DNA from: Bradyrhizobium sp. RP6
GTDB lineage: Bacteria; Pseudomonadota; Alphaproteobacteria; Rhizobiales; Xanthobacteraceae
Assembly: GCF_003837805.1 (NCBI RefSeq)
Contig: NZ_RQIT01000012.1
Location: forward strand, 62,001 to 126,000
Reading direction: 5' to 3'
DNA length: 64,000 nucleotides
Of the stretch, positions 39,985 through 49,583 are shown piece after piece. A program made the position numbers and the translations under genes. Below the pieces are notes generated by a model. The model saw nothing but the letters and a program-made list of their open reading frames with translations. It was not told where the DNA came from and searched no databases. How positions within the stretch are numbered: position 1 is the first letter of the stretch; every line of letters begins with the position of its first letter.

Positions 39985-40137
39985 AGGCCATCCGAATTAT
40001 CCGCCTCGCGGAATCGCCCCCGCCGCCGGCATGGCGCCCCGCCCCTACCGCACACCCCCGCAATAGACTTTTGCCACCCCGGGCGGCATCCTCCAGCATC
40101 AACCGAGAACAGAGCGGCACGCAGGGGGAAACACATC

Positions 40138-41133
40138 ATGTTGCAGACACGGTTCACCAAACTCGTCGGGGTCGAGCACCCGATCGTCCAGGGCGGCATG
40201 CAGTGGGTCGGCCGCGCCGAGCTGGTCGCTGCCGTCGCCAATGCCGGCGCGCTCGGCTTCATCACGGCACTGACCCAGCCGACGCCGGAGGACCTGACCA
40301 GGGAGATCGCGCGCTGCCGCGACCTCACCGACAAGCCGTTCGGCGTCAATCTCACCATCCTGCCCGCGATCAAGCCGCCGCCCTATGCCGAATACCGCGC
40401 CGCCATCATCGAGAGCGGCGTCAAGGTGGTTGAGACCGCCGGCAACAAGCCGCAGGAGCATGTCGAGGAGTTCAGGAAGCATGGCGTCAAGGTCGTGCAC
40501 AAGTGCACCAGCGTGCGCCACGCGCTCTCGGCCGAACGGATGGGGGTCGATGCCATCTCGATCGACGGATTCGAATGCGCCGGTCACCCCGGCGAGGACG
40601 ACACCCCCGGCCTGATCCTGATCCCGGCCGCCGCCAACAAAATCAAGATCCCGATGATCGCCTCGGGCGGCTTTGCCGATGCGCGCGGCCTCGTCGCGGC
40701 GCTGGCCCTGGGTGCCGACGGCATCAACATGGGCACGCGCTTCATGGCGACCAGGGAAAGCCCGATCCACCAGCTCATCAAGGAGAAGATCGTCGCCAAT
40801 GACGAGCGCGAGACCGAGCTGATCTTCCGCACCATGCGCAATACCTCGCGCGTCGCCAAGAACGCGATCTCGACCAAGGTCGTCGCGATGGAGAAGGAGG
40901 GCGCGAAGTTCGAGGACATCCGCGAGCTCGTCGCCGGCGCCCGCGGCAAGTTGGTCTATGCCACCGGCAATTCCGACGAAGGCATCTGGTCGGCCGGCCA
41001 GGTTCAGGGCCTGATCCAGGACATCCCGAGTTGCGCCGAACTCGTCTCCCGCATCGTTCGCGAGGCGGAAGCGATCATCCGCGGCAGGCTGGAGAGCATG
41101 ATCGTTCATCCGCAACGTGAAGCCGCGGAATAG
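40138..41133 (+). CDS. Nitronate monooxygenase family flavoenzyme
   Basis: 331 residues; ATG 40138 follows AGGGGGA, while the longer frame runs through repeat DNA. FMN-dependent TIM barrel: start TKLVGVEHPIVQGGMQWVGR (in parts), the NAGALGFITAL loop, PFGVNLTILPAI, catalytic-type His in FECAGHPGEDD, and phosphate-binding ASGGFADARGLVAALALGADGINMGTRF in parts. The family includes nitronate monooxygenases and enoyl-ACP reductase FabK-like proteins. Oxidation of alkyl nitronates is the usual annotation, but the physiological substrate may differ. Followed after 25 bases by the quinone oxidoreductase-like gene, so probably co-transcribed. Confidence 0.9.
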   Translation: MLQTRFTKLVGVEHPIVQGGMQWVGRAELVAAVANAGALGFITALTQPTPEDLTREIARCRDLTDKPFGVNLTILPAIKPPPYAEYRAAIIESGVKVVETAGNKPQEHVEEFRKHGVKVVHKCTSVRHALSAERMGVDAISIDGFECAGHPGEDDTPGLILIPAAANKIKIPMIASGGFADARGLVAALALGADGINMGTRFMATRESPIHQLIKEKIVANDERETELIFRTMRNTSRVAKNAISTKVVAMEKEGAKFEDIRELVAGARGKLVYATGNSDEGIWSAGQVQGLIQDIPSCAELVSRIVREAEAIIRGRLESMIVHPQREAAE

Positions 41134-41158
41134 TCACGGCAAGAAGCGAGAGTGATTC

Positions 41159-42127
41159 ATGAAGGCTTACGTCTACGGCCCTGGCGGCGCTGCGATTTCC
41201 GACGTCGCTCAACCAAAGCCTAAGGGCACGCAGGTGCTGGTCCGCGTCCGCGCCTGCGGCCTGAACCGCGCCGACACCGCCATGCGCAAGGGCCACGCCC
41301 ATGGCGCGGCCGGCGGGGTCGGCACCGTGCTCGGCATGGAATGGGCCGGTGAAGTCGCCGAGCTCGGACCGAATGCCCAAGGCGTCAAGGTCGGCGACCG
41401 CATCATGGGCTCGGGCGGCGCGGCGTTCGCCGAATATACGCTGGCCGATCATGGCCGGCTGTTCCACGCACCCTCGAACATGAATTTCGAGGAGGCCGCC
41501 ACCCTCCCCGTCGCGCTCGCGACCATGCACAACGCCGTCGTCACCGTCGGCGGGGTGCAGGCGGGCCAGAGCGTGCTGATCCAGGGCGCGAGCTCCGGGG
41601 TGGGCCTGATGGCGATGCAGATCGCCAGGCTCAAGGGCGCAAAGCTCGTGATCGGCTCGTCGACCGATGCCACTCGCCGCGGCCGGCTGAAGGAATACGG
41701 CGCCGATCTCGCCATCGATAGCTCCGATCCCAAATGGGTCGACGAGGTGCTGAAGGCGACGAACGGGGAAGGCGTCGATCTCATCATCGACCAGGTTTCG
41801 GGCAAGGTCGCGAGCGAGAACCTCGCCGCGACGAAGGTCAAGGGGCGCATCGTCAATGTCGGCCGGCTCGGCGGCACCCATGCCGACTTCAATTTCGACC
41901 TGCATGCGGCCCGCCGCATCGACTATGTCGGCGTCACCTTCCGCACCCGCACCATCGAGGAGGTCCGCGAGATCTTCTTGGAGGTCCGCAAGGACATCTG
42001 GGGCGCGGTGGAATCGCGCAAGCTGCAGCTGCCGATCGACAAGGTGTTCGCGTTCGACGATATCGATCAGGCGTTCGAGCACATGGAGGCGAACAAGCAC
42101 CTAGGGAAAATCGTGGTGACGCTATGA
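41159..42127 (+). CDS. Zinc-independent quinone oxidoreductase-like protein (MDR superfamily)
   Basis: 322 residues of the NADPH:quinone oxidoreductase branch. The N-terminal GroES-like fold contains RACGLNRADTAMRKG and VLGMEWAGEVAELG. The NADPH motif is QGASSGVGLMAMQIARLKGA. The catalytic and structural zinc cysteines of alcohol dehydrogenases are missing. It reduces quinones or enones with NADPH. Transcribed with the nitronate monooxygenase-like gene. Confidence 0.9.
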   Translation: MKAYVYGPGGAAISDVAQPKPKGTQVLVRVRACGLNRADTAMRKGHAHGAAGGVGTVLGMEWAGEVAELGPNAQGVKVGDRIMGSGGAAFAEYTLADHGRLFHAPSNMNFEEAATLPVALATMHNAVVTVGGVQAGQSVLIQGASSGVGLMAMQIARLKGAKLVIGSSTDATRRGRLKEYGADLAIDSSDPKWVDEVLKATNGEGVDLIIDQVSGKVASENLAATKVKGRIVNVGRLGGTHADFNFDLHAARRIDYVGVTFRTRTIEEVREIFLEVRKDIWGAVESRKLQLPIDKVFAFDDIDQAFEHMEANKHLGKIVVTL

Positions 42128-42171
42128 AGGTTGCGGCAGTGAGACAAGAGCGGAGCGACGCTCTCTCCTCT

Positions 42172-42244
42172 CGTCATGGCCGGGCTCGACCCGGCCATCC
42201 ACGTCTTTACCGCTTGCGCAGAAGAACGTGGATGCCCGGGGGGA
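42172..42244. repeat. Palindromic repeat of the cgtcatggccgggc type
   Basis: cgtcatggccgggctcgacccggccatccacgt (in parts) carries the hairpin GGCCGGG-CTCGA-CCCGGCC. The right end aagaacgtggatgcccggg mirrors the left part. Short non-coding dispersed repeat between the oxidoreductase and CDF genes. Confidence 0.75.
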
Positions 42245-42321
42245 TCGCTCCTGCAACTCACTCGCGACTACGGCTGTGGATCGTCGCTTGATGTTCACCC
42301 ATGGGCTGCTAAATCCCGGCC

Positions 42322-43695
42322 ATGACCTCCCAGCACAACAAGACCTCGGTCGCCGTGATCTCGATCTTCGCCAGTGGCGGCATGGCGGCGGCGAAGTTCG
42401 CGGTCGGAATCGCGATCGGCTCGCTGGCGCTGATCTCCGAGGCCCTGCATTCCTCGATCGACCTGGTCGCGACCATCATCACCTGGGCGGTGGTGCGAGT
42501 GTCCGACAAGCCCGCGGACGACGAGCACCATTACGGCCACGGCAAGCTGGAAAGCGTCTCCGCGCTCGGCGTCACCGCCCTGCTCTACGTGCTTGCCGGC
42601 GGCATCCTGGTCGAGGCCTATAGCCGGCTGAGCGAGGGAACCCCGCCGCCGACCATTTCGGCCGTGCCGTTCGTGGTGCTGGTGATCGACATCGCCGTCA
42701 ATCTGTGGCGCGCCCGCGCCCTGCACCGCGCCGCGCGCGAGACCAGGAGCCAGGCGCTGGCGGCGGATGCGCTGCATTTCGCCTCCGACGTGATGGGCTC
42801 GTTCGCCGTGATCGTTGGCCTGGTCCTCGCCGCCCTCGGCTTCTGGTGGGGCGACGCGGCGGCAGCCGCGGCGGTTGCCGCGATGATCGCCCTGCTCGGA
42901 CTGCGCCTGGCCGGCTCCACCGTGCAGACGCTGGTCGACCGTGCCCCGGAAGGCGCACAGGAGAAGGCCACCGCCGCGATCCGCGGCGTGCCGGGCGTAA
43001 TCGACGTCGACCGGCTGCGCGTGCGCATGGTCGGAGCGACCACGTTCATCGACACCATCGCGCAGGTGCCGCGGACCTATCCGATCGACCGCGTCGAGGA
43101 GATCAAGCGTAACGCGCAAATCGCCGTGGACAGGGCGTTCGGCGACGCCGACCTCACCTTCACCGCCGTTCCCGTCGCGCGCGACAACGAGACCGTGCGC
43201 GACCGCATCATGGTGATCGCGCACAATTCGGGCCTCGCCGTTCACCACGTCACGGTACACGATCTCGGCGCCAAGCTGACCGTCAGCATCGATCTCGAGG
43301 TCGACGCCGACATGCATCTCGAGGCCGCCCATGACGTCGCCAACACGCTGGAGCGCAACATCCAGGAGGAGTTCGGCGAGGACGTCGAGGTCGACGTTCA
43401 CATCGAGCCATTGGAACCGGAGTTGCCGTTCGGCATCGATGCCGCACCGGAGCGGGTGCAGACCATTGCCGCCGCTCTGACGGAATATGCTGCCGGCGGC
43501 GAGATCCACGACATCCACAACGTGCGGGTCCGCGACACCGACGCCGGCGAAATCGTCAACTTCCACTGCCGCGCGGCACCGTCGATGAGCGTGATCAAGG
43601 TGCACGAACAGGTCGACGCGATCGAGCGCGCGTTGCGGCGTGCGTTCCCGAGCGTGAAGCGCGTGATCAGTCACGCCGAACCGCCGCGCGCGTGA
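42322..43695 (+). CDS. Cation diffusion facilitator (CDF) transporter with enlarged C-terminal region
   Basis: 457 residues versus about 300 for simple FieF-type proteins. Six membrane segments in the first 210 residues carry the metal-site pairs EALHSSIDL (helix 2) and ADALHFASDVMG (helix 5), plus the HHYGHGKLES loop. Two successive cytoplasmic modules follow (about 215-300 and 300-457): one with RVRMVGATTFIDTIAQVP and one with HHVTVHDLGAKLTVSIDLEVD in parts. Both are His/Asp-rich ferredoxin-like folds of the CDF C-terminal type. It probably exports Zn, Fe or Mn in exchange for protons, with the second module adding metal sensing or dimer contacts. Confidence 0.92.
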   Translation: MTSQHNKTSVAVISIFASGGMAAAKFAVGIAIGSLALISEALHSSIDLVATIITWAVVRVSDKPADDEHHYGHGKLESVSALGVTALLYVLAGGILVEAYSRLSEGTPPPTISAVPFVVLVIDIAVNLWRARALHRAARETRSQALAADALHFASDVMGSFAVIVGLVLAALGFWWGDAAAAAAVAAMIALLGLRLAGSTVQTLVDRAPEGAQEKATAAIRGVPGVIDVDRLRVRMVGATTFIDTIAQVPRTYPIDRVEEIKRNAQIAVDRAFGDADLTFTAVPVARDNETVRDRIMVIAHNSGLAVHHVTVHDLGAKLTVSIDLEVDADMHLEAAHDVANTLERNIQEEFGEDVEVDVHIEPLEPELPFGIDAAPERVQTIAAALTEYAAGGEIHDIHNVRVRDTDAGEIVNFHCRAAPSMSVIKVHEQVDAIERALRRAFPSVKRVISHAEPPRA

Positions 43696-43801
43696 CGCAG
43701 GGCGCACGGGGAGTCACACGTTCCCGTTTCGGACTCCTCACGCACGCGCGTTTGCGGACACTCGATGCGCAAACTGCGCGTTGGATAAGAATAATTTCGC
43801 G

Positions 43802-43816
43802 TTAACGATTCGTTGA
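43802..43816 (+). promoter_or_regulatory. CtrA-like box upstream of the PleC/DivJ-like kinase
   Basis: TTAACGATTCGTTGA matches the CtrA site TTAA-N7-TTAA with one mismatch in the second half. It lies 106 bases before the kinase start in a locally AT-rich stretch (taagaataatttcgcg just before). Confidence 0.4.
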
Positions 43817-43921
43817 CTCTCGACAGCCCGCGAAAACTGGATTCAAATCAGTGTGATTCGGAAGCGACGTGGGGCTGCTTCCGAGCTTCAGTTGCAAGCA
43901 GGTTTTCAGGGGGCCGAAGGC

Positions 43922-46252
<2,331 letters not shown>

Positions 46253-46278
46253 AGGCGGCGCGAGCTAAGTCCAGCGGC

Positions 46279-46411
46279 CATCCTTCGAGACGCCCGCCTG
46301 CGGCGGGCCCTCAGGATGAGGGCACGGCGCGTCGCAGCAGTTTCAAGGGAGCACAATGGCTCGGAGCCTCATCCTGATGCGCGCGCCCGGCGCGCGTCTC
46401 GAAGGACGAGG
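46279..46411. repeat. Inverted pair of catccttcgagacgc-type repeats
   Basis: The left unit catccttcgagacgcccgcc...ggatgag and the right unit cctcatcctgatgcgc...gtctcgaaggacgagg are inverted copies separated by about 45 bases. They fill the gap between the kinase and the convergent LysR gene, where they may form a bidirectional stop hairpin. Confidence 0.75.
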
Positions 46412-46424
46412 CGCTCGCTCGGAT

Positions 46425-47318
46425 CTACAATTGCAGCTTCGGCGCCACTTCGCGCGCGACATTGACCAGCGCCGCGATCAGCGGCGTCATCGGATCGCGC
46501 TGCGGGATCACCATGCCGATGCTGTAATTGACCTCGGGATCGACGATCGGGATCGAACGCACCGTATCGGACAGGCCGAGCGTCTCGGCCAGCTTGGCCG
46601 GCATCACGCTCGCCCAGCGCCCCGTCTTCACGTGCGTGAACAGCACCAAGAGCGAGTTCGAGGTCAGCGTCGGCGTCGCCTCCGCGCCGACCGAGCGCAG
46701 CGCGCGGTCGATGATGCGGCGGTTCTGCATGTCGGGCGTCAAGAGGCACAGCGGCACCTGCCCGACCTCCTTCCAGGTCACCGTCTCGCGATCGCCGAAC
46801 ATCGCATCCGGCGCCGTCAGCAGGCGATAGCTCTCGTTGTAGAGCGGAATGGTGCGCACCTTGCCGATCGGCTCGTTCTCGATGTAGGTGAGCCCCGCAT
46901 CGACCTCGAGATTTTCGAGCAGCCCCAGCACCTCGGACGAGGTGGTGGACTGGATGCGGAAGCGCACCTCGGGATGCTTGGCGCGAAACGGCGTCGTCAG
47001 CGAGGCGACCATACCGAGCACGGTCGGGATCGCGGCGATGCGGATCTCGCCGGAGAGCTGATGCTTCAGCCCGTTGATCTCGTCGCGCATCGCGCGGGCA
47101 TCGCCCACGATCCGCCGCGCCCAGTCGAGCGCCCGCTCGCCCTCGGGAGTGAATCCCTGAAAGCGCGAGCCGCGCTGAACCAGCATGACGCCGAGGATCT
47201 CCTCGAGCTGCTTCAGCCCGGTCGACATCGTCGGTTGCGTCACGCCGCAGACCTCGGCAGCGCGTCCGAAATGCCGCTCCTTCGCCAGGGCCAGCAACAG
47301 TTCAAGCTTGTCGATCAA
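46425..47318 (-). CDS. LysR family regulator, probable activator of the fds operon
   Basis: 297 residues. The N-terminal helix-turn-helix is KLELLLALAKERHFGRAAEVCGVTQPTMSTGLKQLEE in parts (HFGRAAEVCGVTQPTMSTGL). The substrate-binding domain follows (GEIRIAAIPTVLGMVASLT, EVDAGLTYIENEP, GRWASVMPAKLAETLGL). It is transcribed divergently from fdsG with 225 bases between, the usual arrangement for a LysR activator and its target; such a regulator commonly precedes fds operons. The effector is probably formate or a related metabolite. Confidence 0.92.
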   Translation of the reverse strand: MIDKLELLLALAKERHFGRAAEVCGVTQPTMSTGLKQLEEILGVMLVQRGSRFQGFTPEGERALDWARRIVGDARAMRDEINGLKHQLSGEIRIAAIPTVLGMVASLTTPFRAKHPEVRFRIQSTTSSEVLGLLENLEVDAGLTYIENEPIGKVRTIPLYNESYRLLTAPDAMFGDRETVTWKEVGQVPLCLLTPDMQNRRIIDRALRSVGAEATPTLTSNSLLVLFTHVKTGRWASVMPAKLAETLGLSDTVRSIPIVDPEVNYSIGMVIPQRDPMTPLIAALVNVAREVAPKLQL

Positions 47319-47543
47319 CCGGTTATCCCTTCGGCTTCTGTGGTGGCATGCAAGCTAGCATGCCCGCCCCCTCCGCAACACGCAAAAACCGCCTGCGGGA
47401 ACGGCTTCGATTGCCATTTGAAATCAAGTGATCGTGCTTGCCAATCGATCTGAATTCGCAATCGCAGCACGGGACGGCCTTATTGATCTTCGAATGATTC
47501 CAAATAGTTTGGGGGGAAGAAACGCTCAGGTTGAGAACGAGAA
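47319..47543. promoter_or_regulatory. Divergent lysR/fds promoter region
   Basis: 225 bases, AT-richer than the flanks. A partial symmetric stretch GATCTTCGAATGATT and several T-N11-A frames lie around 47460-47510, but no single LysR box stands out. No TGGCAT-N5-ATACCA dyad is seen, so the fds genes seem not to belong to the GntR regulon. Confidence 0.45.
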
Positions 47544-48020
47544 ATGACAACGCTTTACGAACCTTGGGACGAGACGCGAGGCGCCGGGATCATCGCCGAA
47601 CATGCCGGACAGGAAGGCGCGACGCTCGTCATCCTGCATGCGCTTCAAGAGGCGTTCGGCCATGTGCCGCAGGCGGCAATCCCCATGGTGGCGAAAGCAC
47701 TCAATTTGTCACGCGCCGAAGTCCATGGCGTGTTCACGTTTTACCATGATTTCCGCCACAAGCCGGCCGGCCGCCATGTGCTGAAGCTGTGCCGTGCGGA
47801 AGCCTGTCAGGCGGCGGGCGGCGACGCGCTGGCTGCGCGCGCCGAGGCAAGGCTCGGCGTCTCGCTCGGCAACACCACGGCCGACGATCGCGTCACGCTG
47901 GAGCCGATCTACTGTCTTGGCCTGTGCGCGACGGCGCCGTCCGCGATGCTCGATGGCCGCCTCGTCGGCCGGCTCGACCAGAAGCGCCTCGATGCGCTGG
48001 TTGCGGAGGCGCAGCGATGA
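47544..48020 (+). CDS. fdsG: NAD-dependent formate dehydrogenase gamma subunit (NuoE-like)
   Basis: 158 residues with the thioredoxin-like [2Fe-2S] fold of the 24-kDa complex I subunit. The four ligands fall in LKLCRAEACQAAGG and IYCLGLCATAPSAML. The helical start (LVILHALQEAFGHVPQAAIPMV) matches FdsG/NuoE. It passes electrons from the FdsA clusters towards FdsB. It is the first gene of fdsGBA-fdhD-fdsD and its stop overlaps the fdsB start (ATGA). Confidence 0.95.
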   Translation: MTTLYEPWDETRGAGIIAEHAGQEGATLVILHALQEAFGHVPQAAIPMVAKALNLSRAEVHGVFTFYHDFRHKPAGRHVLKLCRAEACQAAGGDALAARAEARLGVSLGNTTADDRVTLEPIYCLGLCATAPSAMLDGRLVGRLDQKRLDALVAEAQR

Positions 48021-49573
48021 GCATCCGTCTATACGTCTCTCGCGATGCGGGCGCGGTCGCCGTCGGCGCCGACGAGGTTGCGCTGGCGCTGGAGCAGGCC
48101 GCAGCCAAGCGCGGCGTTGCAGTGGAGATCGTCAGGACCGGCTCGCGCGGCATGTACTGGCTGGAGCCGCTGGTCGAGGTCGCAACGCCCCGGGGCCGCA
48201 TCGCCTTCGGGCCCGTCACCGAGACCGACGTGCCCTCGCTGCTGGACGCGCTCGTCGGCAACACGCCGCATCTCCTGCGGCTGGGAGCGACCGACGAGAT
48301 CCCCTGGCTCAAGCGCCAGACCCGCCTCACCTTCGCCCGTTGCGGCGTGATCGACCCGCGCTCGCTCGACGACTACTGCGCCCATGGCGGCTACAACGGC
48401 CTCGCGCGCGCTCTCTCGCTTGGCTCGGATGCAATCCTCACCGAAGTCAGCGCGGCGGGCTTGCGCGGCCGCGGCGGCGCAGGCTTCCCGACCGGAATCA
48501 AGTGGAAGACGGTTGCCCAGGCCAAAGCCGATCGCAAATTCATCGTCTGCAACGCCGACGAAGGCGACAGCGGCACCTTTGCCGATCGCATGATCATGGA
48601 AGGCGATCCGTTCCTGGTGATCGAGGGCATGACCATCGCCGGCATCACCGTCGGCGCGTCCAAGGGCTACATCTATATCCGCAGCGAATATCCGCACGCG
48701 GTCGAGGCGATGAACGCGGCCATCGTCGCGGCCAGGCGCGGCGGCTATCTCGGCACGAATATCGGCGGCTCGAAGCAAGCCTTCGATCTCGAAGTGCGCG
48801 TCGGCGCCGGCGCCTATGTCTGCGGCGAGGAGACCTCGCTGCTGGAGAGCCTCGAAGGCCGCCGCGGCATCGTGCGCGCCAAGCCGCCGCTGCCGGCCCA
48901 TCACGGCCTGTTCGGCAAGCCGACCGTGATCAACAACGTGCTGTCGTTCGCAGCCATCCCCTTCATCCTCGCAGAAGGCGCCAAGGCCTATGCCGATTTC
49001 GGCATGGGCCGCTCGCGCGGCACGATGCCGATCCAGCTCGCCGGCAACATCCGTCACGGCGGCTTGTTCGAGACCGCCTTCGGCGTGACGCTCGGCGAAC
49101 TCGTCGACGACATCGGCGGCGGCACGTTCACGGGCCGTCCGGTCCGTGCGGTGCAGGTCGGCGGGCCACTCGGTGCCTATTTCCCGCGGTCGCTGTTCGA
49201 CACACCGTTCGACTACGAGGCCTTCGCCGCGCGCGACGGCTTGATCGGCCATGGCGGCATTGTCGTGTTCGACGACAGCGTCGACATGCGTAGGCAGGCG
49301 CGCTTTGCGATGGAGTTCTGCGCCATCGAATCCTGCGGCAAGTGCACGCCCTGCCGGATCGGCTCGACCCGTGGCGTCGAGACCATCGAGAAGATCATCA
49401 AGGGCGAGCGCGTCAGCGAGAACCTCGCGCTCGTCGAGGACCTCTGCAACACCATGAAATTCGGCTCGCTCTGCGCGCTCGGCGGCTTCACGCCTTACCC
49501 CGTGCTCAGCGCATTGAAGCACTTCCGGGAGGATTTCGCACCCATCCCGACCACGCTTCAGGCCGCGGAATAG
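48017..49573 (+). CDS. fdsB: NAD-dependent formate dehydrogenase beta subunit (NuoF-like)
   Basis: 518 residues. An N-terminal thioredoxin-like extension (about 1-110) is followed by the NADH/FMN fold: GLRGRGGAGFPTGIKWKTV (in parts), NADEGDSGTFADR, GAGAYVCGEETSLLESLEG. The C-terminal cluster is carried by ESCGKCTPCRIGSTRG with a fourth Cys in GSLCALGGF. It reduces NAD with the electrons from formate and is cytoplasmic and soluble in this class. Ten bases separate it from fdsA. Confidence 0.96.
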   Translation: MSIRLYVSRDAGAVAVGADEVALALEQAAAKRGVAVEIVRTGSRGMYWLEPLVEVATPRGRIAFGPVTETDVPSLLDALVGNTPHLLRLGATDEIPWLKRQTRLTFARCGVIDPRSLDDYCAHGGYNGLARALSLGSDAILTEVSAAGLRGRGGAGFPTGIKWKTVAQAKADRKFIVCNADEGDSGTFADRMIMEGDPFLVIEGMTIAGITVGASKGYIYIRSEYPHAVEAMNAAIVAARRGGYLGTNIGGSKQAFDLEVRVGAGAYVCGEETSLLESLEGRRGIVRAKPPLPAHHGLFGKPTVINNVLSFAAIPFILAEGAKAYADFGMGRSRGTMPIQLAGNIRHGGLFETAFGVTLGELVDDIGGGTFTGRPVRAVQVGGPLGAYFPRSLFDTPFDYEAFAARDGLIGHGGIVVFDDSVDMRRQARFAMEFCAIESCGKCTPCRIGSTRGVETIEKIIKGERVSENLALVEDLCNTMKFGSLCALGGFTPYPVLSALKHFREDFAPIPTTLQAAE

Positions 49574-49583
49574 GAGAACGACA

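Noticed and set aside
47319..47543. Oxalate-regulon dyad before the fds operon
   Set aside because: The region was searched by eye for TGGNAT-N5-ATNCCA and none was found; control by the divergent LysR gene is the simpler view.
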